Notes: a model not told the origin generated them from the sequence alone. Positions 8,560 to 18,551 are shown, counted from the first letter of the stretch. The stretch is 56,125 bases of DNA from an uncultured Acidobacteriota bacterium (GCA_902825875.1 CADECP010000045.1:1-56125); one strand, 5' to 3'. Numbers and translations are program-made.

Positions 8560-11037
8560 ATGGAAACTTTGCTGCAAGACCTTCGGTTTGCATTTCGGCG
8601 GCTGATAAAAAGTCCTGGCTTTGCCGTTGTGGCGATTCTGTCGCTGGCGTTGGGCATTGGAGCCAACACGGCGATTTTCAGTCTGGTCAATATGATTTTG
8701 TTTCGTCCGTTGCCTGTGCCGGAAGCTGAAAGGTTGGTCGCCATCAATGCGTCGGGCAAAGACGGAGAAATGTCCGCCCATTCGTATTTGAATTACGTTG
8801 ATTTCCGCGACCGCAACGAAGTCATGTCCGGAATCCTGGCTTATCGGTTTTCGACCATGAGCTTGAGCGGTTTTTCTAACTCTTCCGGTTCTTCTAGTTC
8901 TTCTGGGGGCAACAGCGAAAAAGTTTGGGGCTACCAGGTTTCAGGAAATTACTTCGACGTGATTGGCATGAAGCCAGCGGTTGGGCGAACGTTTTCGCCG
9001 GAAGAAGACAAGACGCGGTTGACTCATCCTGTCGCAGTTATCAGTTATTCGCTGTGGCAAAAACGGTTTGGTGGCAATCCGGGCATTGTGAACAACGACA
9101 TTCTGATCAACGGCAAAAAGTTCAAAGTGATTGGCGTGACTCCAGCCGGATTCAAAGGCACGGAAGTCATCTACGCGCCGGATGTTTATGTGCCGTTTGC
9201 CATGCAACGGTGGATTGAGCCGGAATTCGACTGGATGGATGAGCGCGGCAACCAAAACCTGTTCATTGTCGGACGTATGAAACCGGGAGTCAGTTCTGCT
9301 CAAGCCGAGGCTTCATTGAATCTGGTGGCCGCTCAATTGGCCGGAGAGTTTCCGAACGAAAATGAAGGCCTGAAAATCGCGCTCACTCCGCCGGGATTTG
9401 TTCTGCCTCAAATCCGCAACGGCATGCTGGGCGTGTCGGCTGCGTTGATGGGATTGGTCGCGTTGGTTTTGCTGATTGCCTGCACGAATCTGGCGAACCT
9501 GTTGTTGGCGCGCGCAACTGAACGCAGCAAGGAAATCGCCATTCGCCTGTCCATCGGAGCCAGCCGCATGCGCATCGTTCGACAGTTGTTGACCGAAAGC
9601 GTTTTGCTAGCCGTGGTTGGCGGGCTGGCTGGGATTTTATTGGCCGGATGGATCATTGATCTGTTGATCGGGTTGAAACCTCCGGCGGACATTCCGATCA
9701 CTTTGGAACTGCACGTGGATTGGCGAGTCCTGGTGTTTTCGATGATCGTTTCGATCATCACAGGCGTTTTGTTCGGATTGGTTCCGGCAATGCAGGCGAC
9801 CAAACCTGATTTGGTTTCGGCGCTGAAAGACGTTGTTTCGCAATCGGGCGTTCGCCGTTCGTGGCTGCGAAGTTCGTTGGTTGTCGCACAAATCGCCGTG
9901 TCGTTACTGTTGCTGGTTGCCGCCGGATTGACCATGCGCGCGTTGCAACAACTGAAGACGATGAATCCGGGATTCAATCCTGAAAACTCGCTGACAATGT
10001 CCTTCGACCTCAGCTTGCAGGGCTATCAAACCGAGCCGGGCAATCAGCTTCGCCGGCAAATGCTGGATCGCATTCACGCGCTGCCTGGGGTGCAGGCAGC
10101 TTCGCTGACGGATTTCATGCCGCTCAGCATGAATTACAACGGAACCAGCATCTACATCGAAGGTCAGCCGACAGAGCGTGGTGTGAACGCTCCGAACGCG
10201 ATGACCGCTGGCGTCGGCTTGAAGTATTTTGAATCCATTGGCACACCAATTCTGGCCGGGCGTGAGCTGACCCAACTGGATCAGGACGGCAAAACTCGTT
10301 CGGTCGTGGTCAACGAAACATTTGCCAAAAAATTCTTTCCAGGAGCCAATCCCAACGAAAACGCGCTTGGCAAACGATTCCGCACTCAGCCAGAAGGGCG
10401 TCCCTGGGAAATTGCAGGCGTCGCCAAAGACGGAAAGTATTGGAGCATTGGTGAAGATCAACGCGCCTTCGCCTGGTTTCCTCTGGGCAGTCAACTGGCC
10501 TTCAACAGCCTGATTGTGCGAACCACGGTTAAGCCGGAAACAGTTATGAGTTCGATTGTCAGCGAAATCCACAACTTGGAACCGAACCTGCCGGTGACCG
10601 GTGTGAAAACCATGAGCGAACACATGAACCTGTCGCTGTTTCCGGCGCGTGCCGTTGCTTCGTTGCTGGCAGCTTTTGGTTTGCTGGCGTTGGCGCTTGC
10701 AGCCATAGGCATTTACGGAGTGATGTCTTATTCCGTCGCGCAACGCACGCGCGAAGTCGGCATTCGTATGGCGCTTGGCGCTCAGCGGTCGGATGTGCTG
10801 CGGATGGTTTTGCGACAGGGAATGAAACTAGCGGCGATTGGAATGGCGACTGGTTTGGCGGCTGCTTTTGTGCTGACGCGGTTGTTGGCGAATTTGCTAT
10901 ACGGAGTTTCGGCCACCGACGCCGTCGCGTTCGTCGGAGTTTCGCTGTTGCTCGGCTTGGTCGTGATTGTTGCCTGTCTGATTCCGGCCAGCCGCGCGGC
11001 AAAAGTTGATCCGATGATCGCGCTTCGTTACGAATAA
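8560..11037 (+). CDS. MacB/FtsX-type ABC permease (acidobacterial duplicated type), copy 1
   Basis: 825 residues with the duplicated-permease layout: an N-terminal amphipathic start METLLQDLRFAFRRL, a first membrane helix (about 20-45), a large periplasmic domain, then a three-helix FtsX domain (about 290-410, with ARATERSKEIAIRLSIGASR). A second helix lies near 440, followed by a second periplasmic domain and a C-terminal FtsX domain (about 695-820, with QRTREVGIRMALGAQRSDVLR). Standard MacB permeases carry only one such half plus a fused ATPase; here the ATPase is separate (13493-14155). A Ser/Gly-rich run in the first periplasmic domain (near 107-118) is low-complexity. Likely role is export or mechanotransmission across the envelope. 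Cargo unknown. Confidence 0.9.
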   Translation: METLLQDLRFAFRRLIKSPGFAVVAILSLALGIGANTAIFSLVNMILFRPLPVPEAERLVAINASGKDGEMSAHSYLNYVDFRDRNEVMSGILAYRFSTMSLSGFSNSSGSSSSSGGNSEKVWGYQVSGNYFDVIGMKPAVGRTFSPEEDKTRLTHPVAVISYSLWQKRFGGNPGIVNNDILINGKKFKVIGVTPAGFKGTEVIYAPDVYVPFAMQRWIEPEFDWMDERGNQNLFIVGRMKPGVSSAQAEASLNLVAAQLAGEFPNENEGLKIALTPPGFVLPQIRNGMLGVSAALMGLVALVLLIACTNLANLLLARATERSKEIAIRLSIGASRMRIVRQLLTESVLLAVVGGLAGILLAGWIIDLLIGLKPPADIPITLELHVDWRVLVFSMIVSIITGVLFGLVPAMQATKPDLVSALKDVVSQSGVRRSWLRSSLVVAQIAVSLLLLVAAGLTMRALQQLKTMNPGFNPENSLTMSFDLSLQGYQTEPGNQLRRQMLDRIHALPGVQAASLTDFMPLSMNYNGTSIYIEGQPTERGVNAPNAMTAGVGLKYFESIGTPILAGRELTQLDQDGKTRSVVVNETFAKKFFPGANPNENALGKRFRTQPEGRPWEIAGVAKDGKYWSIGEDQRAFAWFPLGSQLAFNSLIVRTTVKPETVMSSIVSEIHNLEPNLPVTGVKTMSEHMNLSLFPARAVASLLAAFGLLALALAAIGIYGVMSYSVAQRTREVGIRMALGAQRSDVLRMVLRQGMKLAAIGMATGLAAAFVLTRLLANLLYGVSATDAVAFVGVSLLLGLVVIVACLIPASRAAKVDPMIALRYE

Positions 11038-11055
11038 GAAAGCGAAGGGGGAAAG

Positions 11056-13482
11056 ATGGAAAACATACTCAGAGATTTGCGTTACGGTTGCCGAATGTTG
11101 TGGAAGAATCCCGGCTACACGATTATCGCCGTGCTGACTTTGGCGCTGGGCATCGGAGCCAATGCCGCCGTGTTCAGCGTGGTCAATGCTTTGTTGCTGC
11201 GTCCGATGCCGTATCCGAACTTCGAGCGCATCACCTATGTTTGGGCCAGCGATTCGAATGGCGAAAATCGCTTTTCCGTTTCGCCGCACAATTACACAGA
11301 CTTGCGCGCGCGCAATCAGAGCTTTGAAAGTTACACAGCTTTTCATTACACCAGCGCGGCGCTGACCGGCGGCGGAAACCCCGAATCGCTGTCGGCCATC
11401 AACGCTTCTGCGGAGTTTGGCAAAGTCGCTGGAGTGCAACCGCTGCAAGGTCGTTGGTTCACAGCCGAAGAAGACGTGCCGGGCAAAAATCTGGTCGCGG
11501 TTATCAGTTACGGTTTGTGGCAGCGCCGATTCGGCGGCAAAGAAATTGTCGGCCAGAACATTCAACTCAACGGCGAAAGCTTCGCTGTGATCGGCGTCAT
11601 GCCGAAAGGATTCAACTTTCCATCTGACAGCATTGAAATTTGGAAACCGCTGGCTCTGGATTTGTCGAAATACCAACGCGGGACTTCGTTTTTGCAGTCT
11701 ATGGCGCGGTTAAAACCGGGCGTCAGTTATCCGCAAGCTCAGGCGGAAGCGATGGGCATCGCCAAGCAAATCGAGCGGGAAAATCCAAATACAGACAGAG
11801 ACAACGGGTTCAAACTGAATTCCTTGCGCGAAGAATTGGTCGGCGAGATCGAGCGCCCGCTGTGGATTTTGTTCGGAGCTGTCGTGTTGGTGTTGTTGAT
11901 TGCCTGCGTCAACGTCGCCAGTTTGTTGCTGGGACGCGCGACGGTTCGCTGGAAAGAGATTTCAGTTCGCGCGGCACTCGGAGCTTCGCGCTGGAATTTG
12001 ATTCGGCTGATGCTCAGCGAAAGTCTGGTGCTGGGCGTGCTGGGTGGAATGTTGGGATTGTTGCTGGCCGCTTTCGGGGTGGAATGGCTGATTAAGATCA
12101 ACCCGGACGCGGTTCCGAATCCCGACGAAATTTCGATTGATCGAATCGTTGTCGGTTTCACAATGTTGATGTCGGTCGTCACCGGAATCGTCTTTGGAGC
12201 CTTGCCCGCCTGGCAACTGACCAAAACCAATTTAAGTCAGGCGATGCGTGAATCTTCACGCTCGGCTTCGGGTTCGGCCAAACTGACAGTCATTCGCAAC
12301 GGATTGGTCGTGCTGGAAATCGCGGCTTCGCTGGTTTTGTTGGTGACTGCCGGATTGTTGCTGAAAAGTTTCTGGAAGGTGTTGGAAATCAATCCGGGCT
12401 TCCGCGCAGAAAACGTCGTCAAAGCCGACATCAGCTTGCCGCGCGCCAAATACAAAGACCCCTGGCAACAGGCTGATTTTTTCCGCCGCGCGTTGGAAGG
12501 CGTCCGCGCCATGCCAGGCGTCCAAACTGCTTCGCTGACGACGATCCTGCCGTTCAACAACGGACGCAGAGCGACTTCCTTCAACATTGAAGGTCGCCCC
12601 GTTGCGCCGAACACCGATCCGCCAGACGCTGACAATCACGAAATCAGTTCGGAGTATTTCAAAACGCTTGGCATTCCGATTCGCGCCGGACGAGATTTCA
12701 CCGACGCCGATGTCCGCACCAGCGCAGGTGTCGTCATCATCAATGAACAACTGGCAAAACTACATTGGCCGAATGAAAACCCGATTGGCAAACGATTGAC
12801 CGTCGGTTCGCCCGAAGAAGTTCAGATGTACGGCAAACCGGTTTCGCGCGAAATCGTCGGCATCATCGGCAACGTCAAGTTGTTGAATTTGACCGATGAA
12901 TTCAACCCGGAGCTTTATATCCCTGCGGCTCAGATGCCGAATTCATGGATGACGCTGGTGGTTCGTGGCAAAGCTGCGCCGGAAAGTTTGATTAACAGCA
13001 TTCGTCAGGTCGTCCACAGCATTGACCCCGATCAACCGATTCGTCGTCCGCTGGCGCTGGAAACGATGGTCGCGCGTTCGGTCGCTCCGCAACGATTCGT
13101 TGCCACACTGTTGATGGTCTTTGCCGGATTGGCGATAGTGTTGGCCGTCGTCGGCATTTACGGCGTGATGAATTACGTCGTCACGCAACGCACTCAAGAG
13201 ATCGGCATTCGATTGGCGTTGGGCGCTCAACGCGGCGACGTGTTGCGAATGGTCATCGGGCAAGGAATGAAATTGGCAGGCATTGGCATCGGCATCGGGT
13301 TGATTGCCGCGTTCGGAGTTTCACGGTTGCTGACAAAATTGCTGTTTGAAGTCAGCCCGACTGACACGATGGCTTATGCCGGAGTTTCAGTTTTGTTGGC
13401 GGCGGTTGTGTTGCTGGCTTGTTTGATTCCGGCAAGAAGAGCGTCGAATGTTGACCCGATGATTGCGCTTCGGTGCGAATAG
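11056..13482 (+). CDS. MacB/FtsX-type ABC permease, copy 2
   Basis: 808 residues, a paralogue of the preceding permease with the same two-periplasmic-domain, two-FtsX-domain plan: MENILRDLRYGCRMLWKNPGYTIIAVLTLALGIGANAAVF at the start, RATVRWKEISVRAALGASR in the first FtsX unit, QRTQEIGIRLALGAQRGDVLRMV in the last. It begins 18 bp after copy 1, behind AAGGGGG, so the two are co-transcribed and may pair as a heterodimer. The reading frame is intact. Substrate cannot be told from sequence. Confidence 0.9.
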   Translation: MENILRDLRYGCRMLWKNPGYTIIAVLTLALGIGANAAVFSVVNALLLRPMPYPNFERITYVWASDSNGENRFSVSPHNYTDLRARNQSFESYTAFHYTSAALTGGGNPESLSAINASAEFGKVAGVQPLQGRWFTAEEDVPGKNLVAVISYGLWQRRFGGKEIVGQNIQLNGESFAVIGVMPKGFNFPSDSIEIWKPLALDLSKYQRGTSFLQSMARLKPGVSYPQAQAEAMGIAKQIERENPNTDRDNGFKLNSLREELVGEIERPLWILFGAVVLVLLIACVNVASLLLGRATVRWKEISVRAALGASRWNLIRLMLSESLVLGVLGGMLGLLLAAFGVEWLIKINPDAVPNPDEISIDRIVVGFTMLMSVVTGIVFGALPAWQLTKTNLSQAMRESSRSASGSAKLTVIRNGLVVLEIAASLVLLVTAGLLLKSFWKVLEINPGFRAENVVKADISLPRAKYKDPWQQADFFRRALEGVRAMPGVQTASLTTILPFNNGRRATSFNIEGRPVAPNTDPPDADNHEISSEYFKTLGIPIRAGRDFTDADVRTSAGVVIINEQLAKLHWPNENPIGKRLTVGSPEEVQMYGKPVSREIVGIIGNVKLLNLTDEFNPELYIPAAQMPNSWMTLVVRGKAAPESLINSIRQVVHSIDPDQPIRRPLALETMVARSVAPQRFVATLLMVFAGLAIVLAVVGIYGVMNYVVTQRTQEIGIRLALGAQRGDVLRMVIGQGMKLAGIGIGIGLIAAFGVSRLLTKLLFEVSPTDTMAYAGVSVLLAAVVLLACLIPARRASNVDPMIALRCE

Positions 13483-13492
13483 GAGTTTGAAA

Positions 13493-14155
13493 ATGATTCG
13501 TTTGGAAAATATCGAAAAGTATTACCCGCAAGGTCTGCAAAAGTATTACGTGCTGCGGCGCGTTTCGATTGAAATCAAAGAAGGCGAGTTCGTTTCGATT
13601 ATGGGGCCGAGCGGCGCTGGCAAATCCACGTTGCTGCACATCATTGGCATGCACGACGCCGGGTGGGACGGCGAGTATTACTTCGGCGATGTCGCCATTC
13701 ACAAAATGAAACCGAAAGACCGCGCCGAGATTCGCAATCGCAACATCGGCTTTGTTTTTCAGAGCTACCATCTGTTGGATCATCTGACGGTATACGAGAA
13801 TCTGGAAATTCCGCTGTCTTACCGTGACGTCAAAAAATCCGAACGCGAAGCCATCGTTGGCGACGTTTTGGACAAGTTCAACATCGTCGGCAAAAAGGAT
13901 TTGTACCCCAACCAACTTTCCGGCGGACAGCAGCAATTGGTCGGCGTCGCCCGCGCAGTCATCGCCAATCCGAAAATCATTTTGGCTGACGAACCCACAG
14001 GCAATCTGCATTCAAGTCAGGGCAAAGAAATCATGGAGTTATTCAAACGGTTGAATGACGAAGGCACGACCATCGTCCAGGTGACGCATTCGGACGTGAA
14101 CGCGGCGTATGGCAATCGGATTATCAATCTGGCCGACGGGTGGCTAAAGGATTAA
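13493..14155 (+). CDS. ABC transporter ATPase (MacB/LolD type)
   Basis: 220 residues. Walker A is [11 protein letters not shown], the signature is [10 protein letters not shown], Walker B is [11 protein letters not shown], and the switch His is in VTHSD. The DEPTGNL form is characteristic of the LolD/MacB/FtsE group. The start ATG at 13493 follows AGGAG with 7-bp spacing and lies 10 bp after the permease stop. An earlier in-frame ATG at 13463 would lie inside the permease gene and has no ribosome site. It should power both preceding permeases. Confidence 0.93.
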   Translation: MIRLENIEKYYPQGLQKYYVLRRVSIEIKEGEFVSIMGPSGAGKSTLLHIIGMHDAGWDGEYYFGDVAIHKMKPKDRAEIRNRNIGFVFQSYHLLDHLTVYENLEIPLSYRDVKKSEREAIVGDVLDKFNIVGKKDLYPNQLSGGQQQLVGVARAVIANPKIILADEPTGNLHSSQGKEIMELFKRLNDEGTTIVQVTHSDVNAAYGNRIINLADGWLKD

Positions 14156-14241
14156 ATCAAAAGGCAAATATCAAAAATCAAAAATGGAAAGAAGAAGTGC
14201 GACCTTTTGCCTTTTAACTTTTGCCATTTGCCTTTTGATTT
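14154..14241. repeat. Intergenic inverted-repeat element
   Basis: Exact 16-bp arms (14154-14169 and 14226-14241) enclose runs of 'atcaaaaatc' and 'ccttttgcc' type sequence. It starts on the stop codon of the ATPase gene and fills most of the gap before the response regulator. It looks like a small non-autonomous element. Confidence 0.6.
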
Positions 14242-14271
14242 TCATCGCCCCGTGTTACTTGATCTGTAGTT

Positions 14272-15639
14272 ATGAAAAGCTCGAACTCATTCCCAAGAAT
14301 TCTGATTGCTGACGATCAACCCGACGTGCTGGAAGCTCTGCGCCTGTTGCTGAAAAGCGAAGGCTTTCAGGCGGAAACCGCCGCTTCGCCAGCGCAAATT
14401 TTGTCGGCGATAGACACGCACGAATTCGATGTCGCGTTGATTGATTTGAATTACACGCGCGATACGACTTCCGGGCAGGAAGGGCTTGATCTGTTGGCAC
14501 AGCTTCAGGCAATGGATAGTTCCTTGCCAGTCGTGGTCATGACTGCTTGGGGCAGTGTTGATCTGGCCGTCGAAGCCATGCGGCGCGGCGCTCGTGATTT
14601 CGTCCAGAAGCCCTGGGAAAACGAACGGCTGATTAGCATTTTGCGAACGCAGATCGAACTCGGTCAGGCTTTGCGAAAAGGACAACGCCTGGAAGCCGAA
14701 AACCAGTTGCTTCGCAGCGAACACCGCTCCAAGTTGATTGCCGAAGCGCCTAGCATGCAACCCATCCTGCAAGTCATCGCTCGTGTCGGCCCGTCGGATG
14801 CGAACGTGCTCATCACCGGCGAAAACGGAACAGGCAAAGGCGTCGTCGCCAGCGTGCTACATTCGATTTCGCACAGAGCCAACAAACCTTTGGTGACGGT
14901 CAACGTCGGCGGTTTATCCGAAGGCGTGTTTGAGAGTGAACTTTTCGGCCACATCAAAGGCGCTTACACCGACGCCAAAACCGACCGCGTTGGCCGATTT
15001 GAACTCGCCGACGAAGGCACGCTGTTTCTGGATGAAATCGCCAACATCTCTTTGCCGCAACAGGCCAAACTGTTGCGCGTGCTGGAAACCGGCGAATTCG
15101 AACGCGTCGGTTCTTCCAAAACTCGCAAGGTCAATGTGCGAATCATCTCGGCGACAAATGCCGATTTGAACGCCGAAGTCGCTGCCGGACGCTTTCGCCA
15201 GGATTTACTGTTCCGCCTGAACACAGTCGAAATCCGATTGCCCGCCGTGCGTGACCGCCGCGAAGACATTCCGCTGCTGGCGGCTCACTTCCTGAAACAG
15301 AACGCCGCGCGGTATCGCAAACTCGTGACGGATTTCGATGCTGCTGCGATGCGTGCGCTGACCGAACATCAATGGCCGGGCAACGTGCGCGAACTCGATC
15401 ACGCCATCGAACGCGCTGTGTTGATGGCGCAAGGAACAATTGTCAAAGCCAGCGACTTGGGGCTGTATCAATCATCGGAAAGCTCCGCGCGACTGGAAGA
15501 AATGAACCTGGAAGATGTCGAGTGTTACTTAATCAAAAAGACGCTCGCGCGATTTGACGGCAACGTCAGCAAAGCCGCCGAAGCGTTAGGACTCAGCCGT
15601 AGCGCACTATATCGGCGGCTGGAAAAATTCGGGCTGTAG
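14272..15639 (+). CDS. Sigma-54-dependent response regulator (NtrC type)
   Basis: 455 residues. A receiver domain (1-125) has an acidic DD pair at 14-15, phospho-acceptor Asp58 and Lys near 108. An AAA+ domain (about 145-385) follows, with Walker A GENGTGKG and Walker B GTLFLDEI, and a Fis-type helix-turn-helix ends the protein (NVSKAAEALGLSRSALYRRLEKFGL). The sigma-54 contact loop reads GAYTDA instead of the classical GAFTGA. It sits between the transporter and its presumed cognate kinase, so it probably activates this operon, and could act on other sigma-54 promoters such as the one at 44662-44677. Confidence 0.92.
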   Translation: MKSSNSFPRILIADDQPDVLEALRLLLKSEGFQAETAASPAQILSAIDTHEFDVALIDLNYTRDTTSGQEGLDLLAQLQAMDSSLPVVVMTAWGSVDLAVEAMRRGARDFVQKPWENERLISILRTQIELGQALRKGQRLEAENQLLRSEHRSKLIAEAPSMQPILQVIARVGPSDANVLITGENGTGKGVVASVLHSISHRANKPLVTVNVGGLSEGVFESELFGHIKGAYTDAKTDRVGRFELADEGTLFLDEIANISLPQQAKLLRVLETGEFERVGSSKTRKVNVRIISATNADLNAEVAAGRFRQDLLFRLNTVEIRLPAVRDRREDIPLLAAHFLKQNAARYRKLVTDFDAAAMRALTEHQWPGNVRELDHAIERAVLMAQGTIVKASDLGLYQSSESSARLEEMNLEDVECYLIKKTLARFDGNVSKAAEALGLSRSALYRRLEKFGL

Positions 15640-15641
15640 CT

Positions 15642-16142
15642 GTGGGACGTAAAATTCCAAAATTGGTTTTGAACTCCTGCCCAGCCTGTGGATATGTCGC
15701 CGGGATCAATAAATCCGAAGCTCGAAGCGCCTATCACTCCAAGCATTACGTAAAGTTGAGAAAATTCCGAAAAGAAAGCACGACACATAAAGGTCCACAA
15801 GTTGGCAGGCTCCCGTCCGTTGAAGAGGTCATGCTTGATCGGGAGTTTATTCATCGCATACAGCCGTCTGATGATCCTATGGTTGAGACCAGCAAACACG
15901 ATGATTGGCGACTGAAGTTGATGATTTGTTTGACTGGGCTGCTGTACCTTTGGGGGCTTGTTCTCGGTTACGACCAAGAGGGGCTGGTAATTCTGGTCGC
16001 AATTTTGCTCGTCGTCATGTTTTGGGTTGAGTTCAAGCTGGATGACATCTCATGGCGTAAGCATTTTGAGCGTCGCTCTGAATATAATCGGAACTGGCTT
16101 TGCCTGAAATGTGGATATGATTGGATAGATGAAAATCATTGA
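15642..16142 (+). CDS. Small membrane protein with zinc-ribbon half-sites at both ends
   Basis: 166 residues from a GTG 2 bp after the regulator stop. Two Cys-x2-Cys knuckles lie at opposite ends: CPACG near residue 13 and CLKCG near 155. Between them is a helix-turn-helix-sized soluble stretch and two adjacent hydrophobic helices (about 93-130). The four Cys could form one zinc site if the two ends meet on the same membrane side, which two helices would allow. Codon use is more AT-rich than in the flanking two-component genes, so it may be an insertion into the operon. I do not recognise a family. Confidence 0.65.
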   Translation: MGRKIPKLVLNSCPACGYVAGINKSEARSAYHSKHYVKLRKFRKESTTHKGPQVGRLPSVEEVMLDREFIHRIQPSDDPMVETSKHDDWRLKLMICLTGLLYLWGLVLGYDQEGLVILVAILLVVMFWVEFKLDDISWRKHFERRSEYNRNWLCLKCGYDWIDENH

Positions 16143-16197
16143 CTCGAACATTGAGCCTAACACTCCCGAAACAAAGTGAACCGTAAGTGAATAGCGA

Positions 16198-17670
16198 ATG
16201 AAACTTCTGGGTTTGCGAATCTTTGGCGAATACGAACCGGTTGATTCTGACCGGCCAAACCTGCTTTCCATCCTGCCGCAGCCCACCACCAAAGCCGGAG
16301 ACACGCACGTTCACGTCAAACCTCTGCCCCGCCCATTTCACTCACAACCGCTAAGCTTCGATAAACGCATTTGGCTGCTGGCATTTTTCACGGGCTTTCC
16401 CGGCGCGTTGGTGGCGATGCTCATGTTGTGGACTGGCGATTACACCCCAAAAGTGCAATGGACGTTGACGGTCTTCATCGTCAGTTTTTGGCTGGGATGC
16501 GCGTATGCACTGCGTGAACGTGTGGTGATGCCGCTGCAAACGCTGTCGAATCTGCTGGCCGCCTTGCGCGAAGGCGATTATTCGATTCGTGGCCGCGCGG
16601 TCAACAAAGACGATCCGCTCGGCGATGTCGTCCGCGAAGTCAACGCGCTCAGTTCAACCCTGCGAGTTCAGCGGCTTGGCGCAATGGAAGCAACGGCTTT
16701 GTTGCGCCGCGTGATGGAAGAAATTGATCTGGCTGTGTTCGCCTTCGACAGCGAACAAAAGTTGCGATTGGTGAATCGTGCGGCGGAAAAATTGCTGGAT
16801 CGTCCGTCGGCGCAACTGCTGGGAAAAAATGCCGAAGAGTTGCGAATGCAGGATTGTTTGTCGGGCGAAGCTGCGCGCACGTTGCAACGAACTTTTCCCG
16901 GCGGCATTGGCAATGTCGCCAGTCGTTGGGGATTGCGCCGCAGCACGTTCCGCGAAGACGGCAAGCCGCATCAATTGGTGGTCATCGCCGATTTAAGCCG
17001 CGCGCTGCGTGAAGAAGAACGATTGGCTTGGCAACGGCTGGTGCGAGTGCTTGGCCACGAATTGAACAACTCGTTGACGCCGATCAAATCCATTGCGCGC
17101 AGTTTGGAAATTCTGCTTTCGCGCGAACCTCGCCCGTCGGATTGGGAAGAAGATGTCACTCGCGGTTTGTCTGTAATTTCTTCGCGCGCCGAATCGTTGA
17201 ATCGCTTTATGACTGCTTATGCGATTCTGGCCAAACTGCCGCGACCGGAATTGCAACCAATAGATGTTGGCAATTGGATTCGTCAGGTTGCCGGTTTGGA
17301 AACTCGATTGAAAGTGGAACTGTTGCCCGGTCCCGAACTGACCATCCAGGGCGACCGCGATCAATTGGAGCAATTGCTGATTAATCTGGTTCGCAACGCA
17401 GTGGACGCCGCCACGCAAACCGGCGGCGGTGTCAGCGTTGGCTGGCACGTGAACAATGGCTTTTTGGAAATTTCCGTCGAAGACGAAGGCCAGGGATTGT
17501 CGAACACTTCCAATCTGTTCGTGCCGTTTTTTACGACGAAGCCGGGCGGTTCCGGCATCGGCCTTGCGCTCAGTCGCCAAATTGCCGAAGGCCACGGAGG
17601 TATTCTGACTCTGGAAAACCGCTCAAACGCAAAAGGTTGTGAAGCGAAATTGCGCTTGCCGGTTCACTGA
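16198..17670 (+). CDS. Membrane sensor histidine kinase (NtrY-like)
   Basis: 490 residues. Two membrane helices at about 60-82 and 90-110 with almost no periplasmic loop, so it likely senses the membrane or the cytoplasm. A HAMP-like linker (about 112-160), a PAS domain (about 168-265), the phospho-acceptor box RVLGHELNNSLTPIKS with its His near 286, and an ATPase domain with N box NLVRNAVDAA, DEGQGL and FFTTKPGGSGIGLALSRQI. This H-box form belongs to the NtrY group, partners of NtrC-type regulators. It completes the ABC-regulator-kinase operon; cognate pairing is inferred from position. Confidence 0.9.
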   Translation: MKLLGLRIFGEYEPVDSDRPNLLSILPQPTTKAGDTHVHVKPLPRPFHSQPLSFDKRIWLLAFFTGFPGALVAMLMLWTGDYTPKVQWTLTVFIVSFWLGCAYALRERVVMPLQTLSNLLAALREGDYSIRGRAVNKDDPLGDVVREVNALSSTLRVQRLGAMEATALLRRVMEEIDLAVFAFDSEQKLRLVNRAAEKLLDRPSAQLLGKNAEELRMQDCLSGEAARTLQRTFPGGIGNVASRWGLRRSTFREDGKPHQLVVIADLSRALREEERLAWQRLVRVLGHELNNSLTPIKSIARSLEILLSREPRPSDWEEDVTRGLSVISSRAESLNRFMTAYAILAKLPRPELQPIDVGNWIRQVAGLETRLKVELLPGPELTIQGDRDQLEQLLINLVRNAVDAATQTGGGVSVGWHVNNGFLEISVEDEGQGLSNTSNLFVPFFTTKPGGSGIGLALSRQIAEGHGGILTLENRSNAKGCEAKLRLPVH

Positions 17671-17754
17671 AAAACCTGCATTGCTTTCGCTGTTGAGTGC
17701 GGAGTCGGCGCTGCCGTCTCCGACTGTGGTGAATGCGCCTTGCCGTACACATCA

Positions 17755-17799
17755 AAAAAACAGCCCCTGCCATCATTGCGATGACAGGGGCTGTTTTTT
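17755..17799. terminator. Bidirectional terminator between convergent genes
   Basis: A 15-bp perfect stem (17755-17769 with 17785-17799) whose outer six pairs are A-T, giving a T-run on both strands. It lies between the kinase gene (plus) and the small minus-strand gene at 17857, and can end both transcripts. Confidence 0.9.
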
Positions 17800-17856
17800 C
17801 CGGTCTACATCTGGCGCAAGGAGGGACCGACGAATAACCAGGCGTAACCGATGAAT

Positions 17857-18252
17857 TTATTTACCGGGAACGCGATGGCCGTCGGCACTGTTTGCAAACT
17901 GAATCTCGACAATTTCCGGCGTTTCATAAGGTTTGCCGCCGTAACTGGAATACGAGATTCGAATCTTGTCCGTTTTCACGCGATCCATGTGTGTGCAGTG
18001 AAACGAAGTGACCAGCTTGTCGGCATTTTCGATTTTGCCTTTGTAAACATACGTGCAAGCTTCTCCCTTCGCCATTCGCTCTTCGTCGTGAACAATCAGG
18101 TACTGCCCTCGCAGCAAAACGTTGGTCAGCTTAACGGTGTTGGCAAATTCAACCACGGCGCTTTCCTTTTTCGGAGCATTTCCGGCTGAAACCGCCACGG
18201 CAATCGCCGCAGCCATAGCACCGACTAAAATTGCGATGAATAGACGACGCAT
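17857..18252 (-). CDS. Small exported protein of unknown function
   Basis: 131 residues from the ATG at 18252, which has a perfect AGGAGG five bases upstream; the longer frame starting further out is unlikely. MRRLFIAILVGAMAAAIAVAVSAGNA is a signal peptide. The mature part (about 105 residues) is polar, with two Cys (in GEACTYVY and SFHCTHMD) that could form a disulfide, and beta-rich patterns such as LLRGQYLIVHDEE. This resembles small acidobacterial exported proteins, but no named domain is clear. It is transcribed alone and ends at the shared terminator. Confidence 0.8.
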   Translation of the reverse strand: MRRLFIAILVGAMAAAIAVAVSAGNAPKKESAVVEFANTVKLTNVLLRGQYLIVHDEERMAKGEACTYVYKGKIENADKLVTSFHCTHMDRVKTDKIRISYSSYGGKPYETPEIVEIQFANSADGHRVPGK

Positions 18253-18551
18253 AACAACCTCCTGGGTTTTCAAATGACGTTTTCCTGAACGTTCGTCGCT
18301 CAAGATAAAAAAATGAACTTCGCCAAGTCGGCTGCAATCCATGTGCCTTTGCCAAAGTCAGAACTTAGCCCGGCTTGCAACCCTTGTCTGGTGGGAATTC
18401 CCCAAGCTTTGGGAAAATCCCGCCGCGACGCTTGGCAATTCCACGCAGTCAACGCCGCCGCTGAATGGTGATTCCAAAGAAGCTCGTGCTAAACTCCGGC
18501 TTCGAGTTCACGCAATCCATCACCAACACCGCCAAATTCAGGAGAGAGCCG

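Noticed and set aside
8560..13482. Possible duplication error of the two permease genes
   Set aside because: The two share architecture but are diverged throughout, so this is an old tandem paralogue pair, common in this group.
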